The notes under the pieces: generated by a model
Told to the model about the DNA's origin: nothing
Database searches by the model: none
Seen by the model: the letters and a program-made list of their open reading frames with translations, nothing else
NCBI RefSeq assembly: GCF_026309355.1
Contig: NZ_JAPJZK010000001.1
Location: 3,244,501-3,308,500, forward strand
Origin: Spartinivicinus marinus
GTDB taxonomy: Bacteria > Pseudomonadota > Gammaproteobacteria > Pseudomonadales > Zooshikellaceae
Direction: 5' to 3'
DNA: 64,000 bases
Part shown: one piece after another, positions 28,275 through 37,488 of the stretch
How positions within the stretch are numbered: the first letter of the stretch is position 1
Layout of the letters: every line of letters begins with the position of its first letter
Made by a program: the position numbers and the translations under genes

Positions 28275-29723
28275 TTATATTTTAGGGTTTCCTGTTATAA
28301 ATTTTAAAGCTTCATCTCCATTTAATAACCCTAAGCCGAATTCATTGCTGTTTTTTATTCTATTATTTGTTGTTTCTTTGATTGCTTGTATTACATACCA
28401 AAGATGGAATGATTTATCCTGATAAGGGTAGTTATTGTTTGACGCTTGATAGAGTAAAGTGATAACTGCTGCAAGTTGTGGTGCAGCAAAGGAACTACCA
28501 GATTCAAAATTATTAGTTATTGCAGTGTAAACACCTTCAGCTGGGATGGCTATGCTATGTAACTGAGCTTTTGGTAAATTGCCTGGTATCGTTGCAGTTA
28601 AGGAGGTTTGATCAGCAAAAGGATTAACATTTATTGCATAGAGAATGTTTTGTTGATGTTGCCTAGAAAGTGGATCGGTTAAAAACTGATTAATGAGCTT
28701 AGTGTCATAGCATGTAATTGCACCAACTTCACCTAAGCCTAACCGCTGTCTGATAGGTGATAAGTTACCAAATAAATCTGTACCACAGTTTCCTAGTGAT
28801 TTTGTGACAATAGTCTGCTGAGCTAACTTTACTAGTAGCTTTTGGAAAGTTTGGTCTAGTTCTTTTTCTTTTTCTAAAAAAGTCCTGCTCATGTTGACAA
28901 CTGTGATATCTTTTTGATTGATAATAAATTCTAGAGCTTTATTATAATTTTTAGTGTCTGCGCTAATAGGTATGATTATGGCGTTTGGGGCAATTGATAA
29001 AATGATATCAATAACTGCATTACCATGATTCATTTCTACAGGATCACCAAAAACCTGGCTTCTTTTGATGGATGTACTGTATTCTTTTCTTTGAGTAGCT
29101 AATAAGGACTCTTCAAATAGGTCAAAAACGGCTATTCTAGTACCAGAACCTGTAAATGCTTGCTGTAATCGTTTTGTATTAATTTTGCTGAAACCTGGGT
29201 GCGCGTCCCAAACAATAGTTTTTATATTATTATGCAATGAATTAAGAGTTGTGATTGCCTGATTAAGCTGCGGTTGATATTGTTCTTGTTGTTCTGTGGG
29301 TAAAAAGGAATATACGAGCAGTGCTAAGCCCTTAAACTCATTAATAGTATTAGTCCAACCATAGGCTTTATGTTTTACAATTAACGCTGAACGGTATTGC
29401 TGTTGCTTATAGTCTAGTAACTTAATATTGACTGTAGGTAAACTGAGTAACTCATCTGCTTGTTTACTTTCTGTTGAGTAGTATTTTTTTATGATGGATA
29501 TAATCTCACTGCTTTCAGTCGCCATTCCTAAAATAGTCATCAATGTTTTGATGGACTCTATATCATACTTCATCTGATTGTTAAGGTTACTGGTAAACTC
29601 AAGTAAGTACTCATTAATGTTATGTTTTTTTTGCACATACGCTTTTAATTCATCAAAGGGAAAGCTAAAAGCTATGCTTGGTAGGAGAAATAGAAAATAA
29701 AACAGTAAAGTTGGTATACGCAT
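28275..29723 (-). CDS. Divergent secreted subtilisin-like (S8) serine peptidase
   Basis: 482 residues with a signal peptide (LLFYFLFLLPSIAFS). The three S8 catalytic blocks are present but divergent. The aspartate block is RIAVFDLFEES near residue 195. The histidine block is NHGNAVIDII near 230. The serine block is ESGSSFAAPQLAAV near 410, where the family norm is GTSMAAP. A helical region of about 170 residues precedes the catalytic domain and may act as a propeptide or adaptor. It should cleave proteins outside the cytoplasm. The gene is isolated and divergent from the flavoprotein at 29919. Confidence 0.82.
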   Translation of the reverse strand: MRIPTLLFYFLFLLPSIAFSFPFDELKAYVQKKHNINEYLLEFTSNLNNQMKYDIESIKTLMTILGMATESSEIISIIKKYYSTESKQADELLSLPTVNIKLLDYKQQQYRSALIVKHKAYGWTNTINEFKGLALLVYSFLPTEQQEQYQPQLNQAITTLNSLHNNIKTIVWDAHPGFSKINTKRLQQAFTGSGTRIAVFDLFEESLLATQRKEYSTSIKRSQVFGDPVEMNHGNAVIDIILSIAPNAIIIPISADTKNYNKALEFIINQKDITVVNMSRTFLEKEKELDQTFQKLLVKLAQQTIVTKSLGNCGTDLFGNLSPIRQRLGLGEVGAITCYDTKLINQFLTDPLSRQHQQNILYAINVNPFADQTSLTATIPGNLPKAQLHSIAIPAEGVYTAITNNFESGSSFAAPQLAAVITLLYQASNNNYPYQDKSFHLWYVIQAIKETTNNRIKNSNEFGLGLLNGDEALKFITGNPKI

Positions 29724-29918
29724 ACAGAGAGCTCCTTTTTCTTATTGTTGGACATCGTTAACAACAGTTTATGTCCACTGTGAAACCTGGCGTTCTTTCG
29801 TGCAAGACGGCTTGCGCAGTGTAAAGCTGGTTATCTTTCCAAGCAAGCAAAGATAGTTCAATTGCTTGTTAGGGTGAGCCTTTAAGGGACTTCTGGCAAT
29901 TCCGTACTTGATTTCTGT

Positions 29919-30983
29919 ATGCCTGCAAAGCAAATGACTTTATCTTCATTGACAAAATTGTTAACTGCTCGACTGGCCTGCTGTGTGAAAGTACTTGGTG
30001 ATATTACTATTGAGCTAGGTGTAGCTAAGTTATTACCAAAAAATACTGAAGCCTTTGACTACAAACAACTACCTAAATATCATCAAGGAATACATATTGT
30101 TGTTATAGGGACAGGAATTGCTGGATTGTCTGCGGTAAATCAGCAACGTAACTGTAAAGTAGCTGTGGTTGTTGGCACAGGTCCGTTGGGTTTAGAGATC
30201 GCAGATTCACTGTATTCGATGGGAATTAAAGTGATTATATTGGAGCGATCCAATCAACTAATGAAACATCATCTTGATAGAACTGCTGCTATTGTATTGG
30301 CATTACAATTACGTAAAAGTCGATTAAATTTACTATTTAATTCAAAGTTGGAGAGGTGTATTGGTAATGAAAATGTTGAAGCAATCAAACTAAATAATGG
30401 ACGTCAATTGAAATGTGACTTGCTGATATTAGCTACTGGTAATCAACCTAATATAGAGCTTGCAGCAGCGGCTAATTTGAAAACGAATAAAGGGGTCGTT
30501 GTTAATAGATGGTTGCAAACTTCGAACCCAGATATTTATGCCATAGGAGATCTAGCAGAACTTGAAAACACGTTGAGAGTTGATGAACTTTGGTCAGTTG
30601 CTGAGAAGCAAGGAAGCCTTGTTGCGAATAATGTTTTAGGAAAAATAGAGAGTTATCAACCTCTTGCAAAAATACTGCAATTAAAGCTGGCTGAGACTGA
30701 CTTGCTCGTGGTTGGTCAACTCACAAAAAACGGTTGTCAATCTCCATCTATTGTGCTGTTAAACAATAAAAATTACCAATATCGTAAATTGATCATTAAT
30801 GAGGGTAGAGTTGTAGGGGCAATTTTAATAGGTCATCCTGAGCTTAAACCGCTTGTTTTAGCTGTAATAAACCAAAAACTTAATGTTACTTCTATTTTAG
30901 CAAATCTTCGAAAAGGGCATTGGATTGCTTCACTTGATAGCTTGCTATTAAGTAATGATTTCAAAATATCCTATACTGGTTAA
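29919..30983 (+). CDS. NAD(P)/FAD oxidoreductase with an internally deleted FAD domain (probably non-functional)
   Basis: 354 residues resembling rubredoxin-NAD reductase or nitrite reductase-type flavoproteins. The first dinucleotide motif (VVIGTGIAGLSA, near 62-73) is followed after only about 15 residues by the second one (VVVGTGPLGLEIA, near 85-97). In intact family members about 110-140 residues separate the two, including much of the FAD-binding half. The FAD-contact block DIYAIGDLAE and a C-terminal domain remain. The frame is open, so an in-frame deletion is the simplest reading. No good ribosome site precedes the ATG. It could be a pseudogene or a reduced NAD-binding protein. Confidence 0.6.
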   Translation: MPAKQMTLSSLTKLLTARLACCVKVLGDITIELGVAKLLPKNTEAFDYKQLPKYHQGIHIVVIGTGIAGLSAVNQQRNCKVAVVVGTGPLGLEIADSLYSMGIKVIILERSNQLMKHHLDRTAAIVLALQLRKSRLNLLFNSKLERCIGNENVEAIKLNNGRQLKCDLLILATGNQPNIELAAAANLKTNKGVVVNRWLQTSNPDIYAIGDLAELENTLRVDELWSVAEKQGSLVANNVLGKIESYQPLAKILQLKLAETDLLVVGQLTKNGCQSPSIVLLNNKNYQYRKLIINEGRVVGAILIGHPELKPLVLAVINQKLNVTSILANLRKGHWIASLDSLLLSNDFKISYTG

Positions 30984-31060
30984 TGGCTATAAATGATTGT
31001 CTTAGTGGTCAGCAGTTGACTAGTGACTAATAAAAATAAAAAAAACAAGGAGGTTAAACA

Positions 31061-32446
31061 GTGGTTTTGCAATTATCAAAATGGAAAACATTAGGTATCT
31101 TATTCATGCCTTTTGCATTAATTGATTATGCTGCGGCTAATTCAATGATGGTTGATTATGCCAAAAAGCAGTTATCTATTTCTAATAGAATAAATAAGTT
31201 GACGGTTGAGGAACAACAAGGAGCTTTTCCTTTAATAGCTAACCCAGAAAATTTTAATGATAGTTTTGATCCTAAACGCTTTGGTAAGTGGCAGCAGGTT
31301 GAGCTACATCCTTATACAGGAGCAACTTGTGGTAACGGGTCACCATACAAATTCTATGTAAATCTGAGTAAGGGTACGACAAATTTAAGTATTAACTTTG
31401 AGCCTGGCGGTGCTTGTTGGGATTATCCTAGTTGTAAAGGAGAAAATGGGATTAGAGGGGCGCGAAATATAAATGGAATACCAAATAATTATATGAATAA
31501 GGTGCAAACTGCTTATTTAACACCTTTCTTATACCGTAATCATTATAGAGATGACTTTCCTGCACAAGACTGGACCCAAGTATTTCTACCTTATTGTACC
31601 GGTGATGTGCATGCTGGAGATCGAACAGTTATCTATAAAGACCCAGAAGGAGAAGGTAAACCTTATGTATGGCACCATCGGGGTATTCGTAATGCTAGAG
31701 CGGTGGTTGCATGGATAAGAGAAAACCTTAGTCAGCCAGAGCAAATGCTTACAACAGGCTGTAGTGCAGGCGGTAACGGTGCGATTATAAACTATCATTA
31801 CCTGAGAAGAGATTTACAGCCTACATATAGCTATATGCTAAATGATTCAGGGCCTGTATTTAATGCATTGGATAATTCTAACCATTGGAAATCTTATCCT
31901 GCTCATCTTTCCATTCGAAAGTCATGGGGGTTAGACCCTTTAATTGACGAGTTAAGCCAAGAGTTAGTAGGGTTAACTAAGCAAAACTTAGGTAGTTTTT
32001 ATGGTGCATTGGCGGACTATTATCCTGAAGATAGGTTAGCATATAGTCACTTTAGAGAGGATTTGATCTACTCCGCTTATTCCTATGAGCGTTTTTATCC
32101 TGAAATTTATAATCAATCAGATAAGAAGAAACGTAAAAAGTTGCTTCACAAATATTGGTATCAAGATACTGACAACTTGATAGCTGAGTTGGACAAGTAT
32201 GGTAACTGGGGTTATTTCTTTCCTCAATATAGAGGATTAGCTGGTAGTCACTGTACAACTATTTTGGAGTTTACGAATAGTGACATTCAAGAAGCTGGCT
32301 TAGAATTTAATGACTTTGTAGACAATTTATTCAACCGGTCATCGCCGCTTTTAAAGCAAGTGGAGTATGATGGCACTCGTGATTTCCAGCGTCCTGTGAG
32401 CTGGTTGTATCGTATCATTAATATTATGATGGGGGTAAATGATTAG
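31061..32446 (+). CDS. Secreted pectin acetylesterase/Notum-family hydrolase
   Basis: 461 residues starting at GTG, seven bases after an excellent AAGGAGG ribosome site. An N-terminal hydrophobic segment (LGILFMPFALIDYAAA) should direct export. The nucleophile serine lies in GCSAGGNGAI near residue 230, typical of the pectinacetylesterase/Notum family. An oxyanion-type block (NFEPGGACWDYPSC) is found near 130, and NDSGPVFNAL and HCTTILEFT supply further conserved regions. It should de-esterify a polysaccharide or lipid-type ester outside the cell. Copy B of the dispersed repeat follows the stop codon. Confidence 0.85.
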   Translation: MVLQLSKWKTLGILFMPFALIDYAAANSMMVDYAKKQLSISNRINKLTVEEQQGAFPLIANPENFNDSFDPKRFGKWQQVELHPYTGATCGNGSPYKFYVNLSKGTTNLSINFEPGGACWDYPSCKGENGIRGARNINGIPNNYMNKVQTAYLTPFLYRNHYRDDFPAQDWTQVFLPYCTGDVHAGDRTVIYKDPEGEGKPYVWHHRGIRNARAVVAWIRENLSQPEQMLTTGCSAGGNGAIINYHYLRRDLQPTYSYMLNDSGPVFNALDNSNHWKSYPAHLSIRKSWGLDPLIDELSQELVGLTKQNLGSFYGALADYYPEDRLAYSHFREDLIYSAYSYERFYPEIYNQSDKKKRKKLLHKYWYQDTDNLIAELDKYGNWGYFFPQYRGLAGSHCTTILEFTNSDIQEAGLEFNDFVDNLFNRSSPLLKQVEYDGTRDFQRPVSWLYRIINIMMGVND

Positions 32447-32471
32447 CTGTCTAGTTTTTGTGTTGAGTATA

Positions 32472-32510
32472 GCGGCCATATGTAAAGTTGTTACCTTCTT
32501 TTGTGTATGG
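32472..32510. repeat. Copy B of a dispersed ~40-base intergenic repeat
   Basis: It resembles the segment at 13393-13432 and lies 25 bases past the esterase stop. GGCCATA (32474-32480) can pair with TATGGCC at its right end (32506-32512), with AAAG/CTTT further in. A terminator-like or REP-like role is possible. Confidence 0.5.
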
Positions 32511-32583
32511 CCACTTACGCTTTTATAAAATTTAAAATGGCTAGAAAAATCTTTTCATCATTGAATATAAGTTTTATGGGGAG

Positions 32584-33537
32584 TTACTGAAGTGCTGGTT
32601 CAGAAGAGCTATTTTGTTCAGAAGAGGTATTTGACTTGGTAGGATAATATATTTTTGCTCTTAACTCGGCCAGTTGACTTGATATAATTCGTTGCTTTTC
32701 AACTTCAGTCAGGTGTGGGTACTGCTTGTCTATGTTTTCTAATACAGCTAGCTCTTGTTGTTGGTACTCTTGGTGTTGCTTTTGTGTTAGCGGGTTTGCA
32801 TGAGCCTTTTCGGCTGAGTAATATTTATCCTGAATAGCTTTTGCTTGTTTCAGAATTTCCTGCTCACTTTTATTTGAAGAATGCTCTAAGAGCTTGAGCT
32901 CTGCAGCTAATGACTCCTGCTTGGTTAAAGAGTTGTCTAACAGAGACTCTATTTCAAAAAGTGTTTGTTCATATTGTTCACTCTCCTTTGACTCATTTTC
33001 CAGACGTTGAAATAAAGACGTTAGCTGTTGGCTAGCTTGTGGTTCTTTCAGTGTTTGAAATAGTTCATTACCTAAAACCTCTTGTAAGCTATTAGCAATT
33101 AGTGGTTCGGGTGTTTTACTGTTTGAAAATTGGTCAGCTAGATATAAGCGGTAAAGGTTGATTAGTAGTTTTTTTAAGTCTTTTGGATGGTTTTTTGGTA
33201 ATAAATTACCAAAGAGAGCAATGCAGGTGTGTGTCTGGGTGCTGGGACATTGCTGGGTTATCAACTCAAAGCTATTGGTTAACTGTGGTTGTCCTTCGAT
33301 TGCTGCAAGCAATAGGGAGCTCTTATCATAAGACAGTAGCTGCTGAATAATATAATGACTAGCAGTTATTTTTTTTATGAAAACTGGTTGTAAATCAGAG
33401 TGTATTGACTGGTCAGTCTTATTGGTAATAATATCTTTTTTAATTTCTTGGTGGTTGCTGTTTGTTAATGAAAAGGATAAATAACTAATTAATCCTCCTG
33501 TTACCACAGCAATGACAGCTAATTGGTATCTATTCAT
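32584..33537 (-). CDS. Membrane-anchored, helix-rich periplasmic protein of unknown function
   Basis: 317 residues. An N-terminal helix (YQLAVIAVVTGGLISYLSFSL) should anchor it in the inner membrane with the rest in the periplasm. Residues 150-300 are glutamine- and glutamate-rich and strongly helical, with coiled-coil character (KQHQEYQQQELAVLENI). Two cysteines (QQCPSTQTHTC) may form a disulfide. The layout recalls lipase foldase (Lif) proteins, but their RxxFDY motif is absent and no lipase gene is adjacent. I leave the function open. Confidence 0.6.
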   Translation of the reverse strand: MNRYQLAVIAVVTGGLISYLSFSLTNSNHQEIKKDIITNKTDQSIHSDLQPVFIKKITASHYIIQQLLSYDKSSLLLAAIEGQPQLTNSFELITQQCPSTQTHTCIALFGNLLPKNHPKDLKKLLINLYRLYLADQFSNSKTPEPLIANSLQEVLGNELFQTLKEPQASQQLTSLFQRLENESKESEQYEQTLFEIESLLDNSLTKQESLAAELKLLEHSSNKSEQEILKQAKAIQDKYYSAEKAHANPLTQKQHQEYQQQELAVLENIDKQYPHLTEVEKQRIISSQLAELRAKIYYPTKSNTSSEQNSSSEPALQ

Positions 33538-33635
33538 GCTATTCTTAGTGATTGTGATTAATTACACCTAAATCAGTTTATAGTTATTTTAATCTCTGAT
33601 ATAGGTGAGGTAGATTAGACTTTTGTTAGTAACCA

Positions 33636-34157
33636 TTAATTCATGTTAATTTCAACAATTAATTCATTTGCTAGTGATTCTAAATCCTGGGCAAGTTTTT
33701 CTTTATTTATATTGGTTGGTACTTGCAGGGTGGCCTCTGCTTTAAATAACATATCACTAGACATAGGGGCAGGACTGCACTCAGTTTCTAAGTCTATAAC
33801 ATTTATATGGCGCTGCGCTAAAGCAGCTGAAATTTCTTTGACAATACCTGGGTGATCATTTCCAACAAGTTGGAGGGTTACTTGGTAAGTCATTGTTTGG
33901 GGGATTGGAGGCAAGTTGCTAACTTCAAAATGGATATGACAGTTATTAGATTTAATATTTTCTAGCTGTTTGACGAGTTGATCTACCATTTGCTCGGGTA
34001 TTTCGATTCGAACGATGCCGGCGAATTTACCAGCCATTTGGCTCATTCTACTTTCTAACCAATTGCCTTGATGTAGGCTAATAATGTTAGAGAGGTTTTC
34101 TACAAGGCCGGGTTTATCATCGGCAATAATGGATAATATAAGACTTGTTTGCATCAA
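33636..34157 (-). CDS. gcvR: Double ACT domain protein, GcvR-like regulator
   Basis: 173 residues made of two ACT domains. The first begins SLILSIIADDKPGLVENLS and the second VTLQLVGNDHPGIVKEISAAL. This is the GcvR layout: in E. coli GcvR restrains the glycine cleavage activator GcvA, with glycine as the signal. No gcv genes are nearby, so the symbol rests on domain layout alone. Two ATG codons open the frame in a row; either could be used. Confidence 0.75.
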   Translation of the reverse strand: MMQTSLILSIIADDKPGLVENLSNIISLHQGNWLESRMSQMAGKFAGIVRIEIPEQMVDQLVKQLENIKSNNCHIHFEVSNLPPIPQTMTYQVTLQLVGNDHPGIVKEISAALAQRHINVIDLETECSPAPMSSDMLFKAEATLQVPTNINKEKLAQDLESLANELIVEINMN

Positions 34158-34615
34158 GAATCCCTCAATAGTACTTATTTAATTGTTGTAAACTGCTTTG
34201 ATAATAGAAAGAGTTCTCAGTCTATTGACATTACACAGTAATCAAAATAAGGCAAATTGAAAAGAGACTAGCTGCTCTAGCAGATAACACTTGATAATAG
34301 AGCACTACTATTATGCTAAGCCAAAGTATGGCAGTATGTTATTAATATGTTGTATTACCGTTAACTGGCCAATTTTTAAAGGTTCATTGACTATACCCAA
34401 TGCGAAGGGCTTTTGGATGAGGAACGAAGACAGTTTAATGCTCCTGCATGAACTGCATTTTCACCACCGATGGTGGTCATAACAACACCTAAAAACGATT
34501 CGCGGCGGGTATATCTTCTTCATGTAAAATTGTTTCTTAAGAAGGGTGTATCCTTTAATTTATGTGGCGGTGTAACTTGCAAGTTAAGCTAAATTTGAGT
34601 GGATAGAATAGTGCT
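34158..34615. other. 458-base region with a mobile-element remnant
   Basis: No credible gene was found. Bases 34392-34440 (TATACCCAATGCGAAGG and following) resemble the left part of the small terminal-repeat element at 57404-57470, so this is probably a decayed copy. A 63-codon frame at 34291-34482 overlaps that remnant and is taken as chance. Confidence 0.4.
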
Positions 34616-35809
34616 ATGTCACTTCCAACTATACGATTAAAAGCAAAAGCAGATCGCAGGCTCCGGGCGGGGCATTTGTGGATTTTTAGCAATGAGGTTG
34701 ATGTTAAAGTCACCCCATTTAGTAATTTTGAACCTGGCACTCAGGCTGTTGTGGAAAGTTCTACAGGTAAACCTTTGGGTGTTGCGACAATTAACCCTAA
34801 TACCTTGATATGTGGGCGTTTAATTAGTCGAGATATTCAGTACAGCCTAACTAAGTCATTTATTGTTCATAAAGTAAATATTGCCTTGTCTTTGCGTGAA
34901 CAGGTTTTTAGTAAACCTTTTTATCGTTTAGTTTATGGCGATAGTGATGGGTTACCTGGGCTAATTGTTGACCGCTATGGTGACTATCTCGTAGTGCAGT
35001 TAAGTACTGCTGGGATGGAATTAGCGAAAGGCGAAATCATTGCTGCTCTTGAACAAGCATTGCAACCAAAAGGGATTTTATTTAAAAACAATGGCCAATC
35101 CAGAGCTTTAGAAGGGTTGCTTGAGTATGTGGAAGTTGTTTCTGGAGAAGTACCTGATAACTTACAGTTGGAAGAAAATGATGTGTTTTTCTTGGCACCT
35201 GCTAAACATGGGCAAAAAACAGGCTGGTTTTATGATCACCGGATGAGTCGGGCCAGGTTACAAAACTATGCAAAAGGTAAGCGAGTGTTGGATGTTTTTA
35301 GCTATGTAGGTGGCTGGGGTATTCAAGCGGCTAAAGCAGGTGCTTCAGAAGTCGTATGTGTTGATAGTTCCAAATCAGCACTTGAATTTGTTACTGCGAA
35401 TGCTGAATTAAATGGCGTAAAGAATACAGTTGAAGCTTTATGCGGTGATGCCTTTGAGACATTAAAGCAGCTTAAGGACAATGGCGAACGGTTTGATATT
35501 GTTGTGGTAGACCCGCCTGCTTTTATCAAACGTAGGAAAGACTTAACCAATGGAGAACTTGCATACCGGCGGATTAATGAGCTGGCTATCAGGTTAATGG
35601 AAAAAGATGGTATTTTATTGTCAGCCTCTTGCTCTATGCATTTAAAACGAGATGTCCTAGTGGATATTTTGCGGCAGGCAAGTCGCCACTTAGATCGTAA
35701 TTTGCAAATAATCGAACAGGGGTACCAAGGCCCGGATCATCCGGTATTACCTGCCATTCCTGAAACGGAATATTTAAAAGCCTTATTTTGTAGGGTTACA
35801 TTGATTTAG
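34616..35809 (+). CDS. rlmI: RlmI-type 23S rRNA (cytosine) methyltransferase
   Basis: 397 residues. The N-terminal PUA domain (RLKAKADRRLRAGHLWIFSNEV) and a RlmI-specific beta barrel precede a Rossmann SAM-binding domain. That domain has VLDVFSYVGGWGIQAA near 225 and the catalytic motif DPPAF near 300. In E. coli RlmI makes m5C1962 in 23S rRNA. The length fits RlmI (396 residues) well. A terminator follows immediately, shared with the convergent HAD gene. Confidence 0.9.
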   Translation: MSLPTIRLKAKADRRLRAGHLWIFSNEVDVKVTPFSNFEPGTQAVVESSTGKPLGVATINPNTLICGRLISRDIQYSLTKSFIVHKVNIALSLREQVFSKPFYRLVYGDSDGLPGLIVDRYGDYLVVQLSTAGMELAKGEIIAALEQALQPKGILFKNNGQSRALEGLLEYVEVVSGEVPDNLQLEENDVFFLAPAKHGQKTGWFYDHRMSRARLQNYAKGKRVLDVFSYVGGWGIQAAKAGASEVVCVDSSKSALEFVTANAELNGVKNTVEALCGDAFETLKQLKDNGERFDIVVVDPPAFIKRRKDLTNGELAYRRINELAIRLMEKDGILLSASCSMHLKRDVLVDILRQASRHLDRNLQIIEQGYQGPDHPVLPAIPETEYLKALFCRVTLI

Positions 35810-35813
35810 TAAG

Positions 35814-35836
35814 AAGGGAGTTTTTGCTCCCTTTTT
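35814..35836 (+). terminator. Rho-independent terminator
   Basis: AAGGGAG (35814-35820) pairs with CTCCCTT (35827-35833) around a six-base loop and is followed by T residues. It lies five bases past the rlmI stop; the reverse reading could also serve the convergent HAD gene. Confidence 0.88.
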
Positions 35837-35845
35837 ATCTTAGAT

Positions 35846-36499
35846 TTATCTCAGGCTAATAATAGGCCAGCCTTTGGATTGAGCCACTTCCCGTAGTGTG
35901 TCATCTGGATCCACGGCAACTGGGTTATCCACTTCTTCTAATAATGGTAAGTCGTTGTGAGAGTCACTGTAAAAGTAGCTGCCATCTAAACTGTGGTTGG
36001 TTGCTGTCAGCCAATTATGTAGGCGCTTGACTTTACCTGCTTGAAAGCAAGGAGTACCAGACACCTGTCCAGTGTAACGGCCATTAATAAACTCTGGAGT
36101 GGTTGCTAAAAGGTGATCAACACCCAGGCGTTCAGCAATAGGGGAGGTAACAAAAGCATTAGTAGCTGTAATGATTAATAAATAATCACCATTGCTGCGA
36201 TGATCGTTTAATAAACTAGTAGCTTTACTTAACATCAGAGGCTCAATTTTTTCCTGCATAAACTGCTGATGCCATTTATTGAGTTGCTCAGTGCTATGCT
36301 GGCTGAGTGGTTTCAAGGAAAACTGTAAAAACGCATTGATATCCAGATTGCCGTTTAGGTAAGCCTGGTAGTAGTAATCATTAGCCTGTTTGTAGGCTGT
36401 AGCATTGACTATTCCCTGCTCAACCAGAAACTCACCCCAGGCGTGGTCACTATCACCACCCAATAATGTATTATCAAGATCAAAGATTGCCAGTGCCAC
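35846..36499 (-). CDS. HAD-IB family phosphatase (SerB-like)
   Basis: 217 residues from GTG at 36499, chosen because GGAG lies seven bases upstream and because the family begins with this short lead into LAIFDLDNTLL. The frame is open to an ATG at 36556. The HAD nucleophile is in FDLDNTL, motif II in ITATNAF, and motif IV in YSDSHNDLPLLEEVDN. Family members dephosphorylate small molecules such as phosphoserine or histidinol phosphate. The GGDSDHAWGEFLVE segment marks the HAD-IB group next to rppH in many Gammaproteobacteria. The substrate is not known. Confidence 0.88.
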   Translation of the reverse strand: MALAIFDLDNTLLGGDSDHAWGEFLVEQGIVNATAYKQANDYYYQAYLNGNLDINAFLQFSLKPLSQHSTEQLNKWHQQFMQEKIEPLMLSKATSLLNDHRSNGDYLLIITATNAFVTSPIAERLGVDHLLATTPEFINGRYTGQVSGTPCFQAGKVKRLHNWLTATNHSLDGSYFYSDSHNDLPLLEEVDNPVAVDPDDTLREVAQSKGWPIISLR

Positions 36500-36679
36500 G
36501 CTTAAACTCCATACTCCAAGTAAATTTCGAGTCTGTAAAAAAACACCCGATATCACAGAGGTTATAGTTATAGTTTTACTTTTTTTTGATATAACTAAAA
36601 TATCTATAGCTATAACAAACTAAGACAATATAGTCTTAATAGCCGACAGCTATGTTATTCATAAGCTATATTGCTAACT

Positions 36680-36731
36680 GATGCATCCTGTAAATAAGAG
36701 GCATTTAGCACTCTTATTTACAGGATGCATC
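36680..36731. repeat. Perfect 21-base inverted repeat between divergent genes
   Basis: Bases 36680-36700 and 36711-36731 are exact reverse complements with a ten-base spacer, beginning GATGCATCCTG. No T-run follows on either strand, and it lies between the divergent HAD and rppH genes, so it is not an obvious terminator for either. The rest of the 36500-36901 gap has no gene and should hold both promoters. Confidence 0.8.
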
Positions 36732-36901
36732 ACCTGATGTAAACCATATTACTGAAGGGGTTTTTCAGTGAAGGCTGTTCAAGAAGGTGTTAAGAGGCCT
36801 GTGGCCTTAGTTATTTTTTTGAAGATAGATTCTAAAGTACGTTGCTGAAAGTTGCTGATTTGTGGAACAATGCAGTTAATGTTTACAGATTTCTGATAAC
36901 G

Positions 36902-37444
36902 ATGCACGCTATGAGTGATAGTCATCGTGAGTTACAACAGTCGACTGGAACAATAGATGCGGACGGATTTAGGCCTAATGTAGGTATAATCCTTGCTAAT
37001 CAGCACGCCCAGGTATTGTGGGCACGGCGGATTGGTCAAGATGCATGGCAATTTCCACAAGGGGGGATTCATCCTGATGAGTCTCCAGAAGACGCTATGT
37101 ATCGAGAGCTTCATGAAGAAGTGGGATTGCAGCCTCAAGACGTTAATATCTTAGCCTGTACTCGGGGTTGGCTGAGGTACCGTTTACCTAAGCGATTAGT
37201 CCGCCATCATTGCCATCCGATTTGTGTGGGACAAAAACAAAAATGGTTCTTGCTGGAGTTATTAACGGCCGATGATCAGGTCTGCGTTAGTCATACAAAT
37301 TCGCCGGAATTTGACGGTTGGCGCTGGGTCAGCTATTGGTACCCCTTAGGCCAGGTGATTTCGTTCAAGCGTGAGGTATACCGTCGTGCGTTAAAAGAAT
37401 TGGCGCCACGAATGAGTCGACTGAACAATAATAATAACCGTTAG
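36902..37444 (+). CDS. rppH: RNA pyrophosphohydrolase (Nudix)
   Basis: 180 residues from the ATG at 36902; the frame extends to a TTG at 36842 and another ATG lies at 36911. The family core starts at [11 protein letters not shown] and contains the Nudix box from GGIHPDES to RELHEEVGL, plus W and R residues of the RppH group ([14 protein letters not shown]). It removes pyrophosphate from the 5' end of triphosphorylated mRNA to begin decay. The N-terminus is longer than the usual five or six residues before the core, so the start is uncertain. ptsP follows after 44 bases, as in Pseudomonas. Confidence 0.92.
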   Translation: MHAMSDSHRELQQSTGTIDADGFRPNVGIILANQHAQVLWARRIGQDAWQFPQGGIHPDESPEDAMYRELHEEVGLQPQDVNILACTRGWLRYRLPKRLVRHHCHPICVGQKQKWFLLELLTADDQVCVSHTNSPEFDGWRWVSYWYPLGQVISFKREVYRRALKELAPRMSRLNNNNNR

Positions 37445-37488
37445 TCCAACCCAGCTACCACAATGGTTAAGGTTGCGGATAGGTAAGT

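Noticed and set aside
32584-33537. Lipase-specific foldase (Lif)
   Set aside because: Membrane anchor and helix-rich body are similar, but the conserved RxxFDY motif is missing and there is no lipase gene beside it.
34291-34482. 63-codon plus-strand frame
   Set aside because: It overlaps the terminal-repeat element remnant and looks like chance translation.
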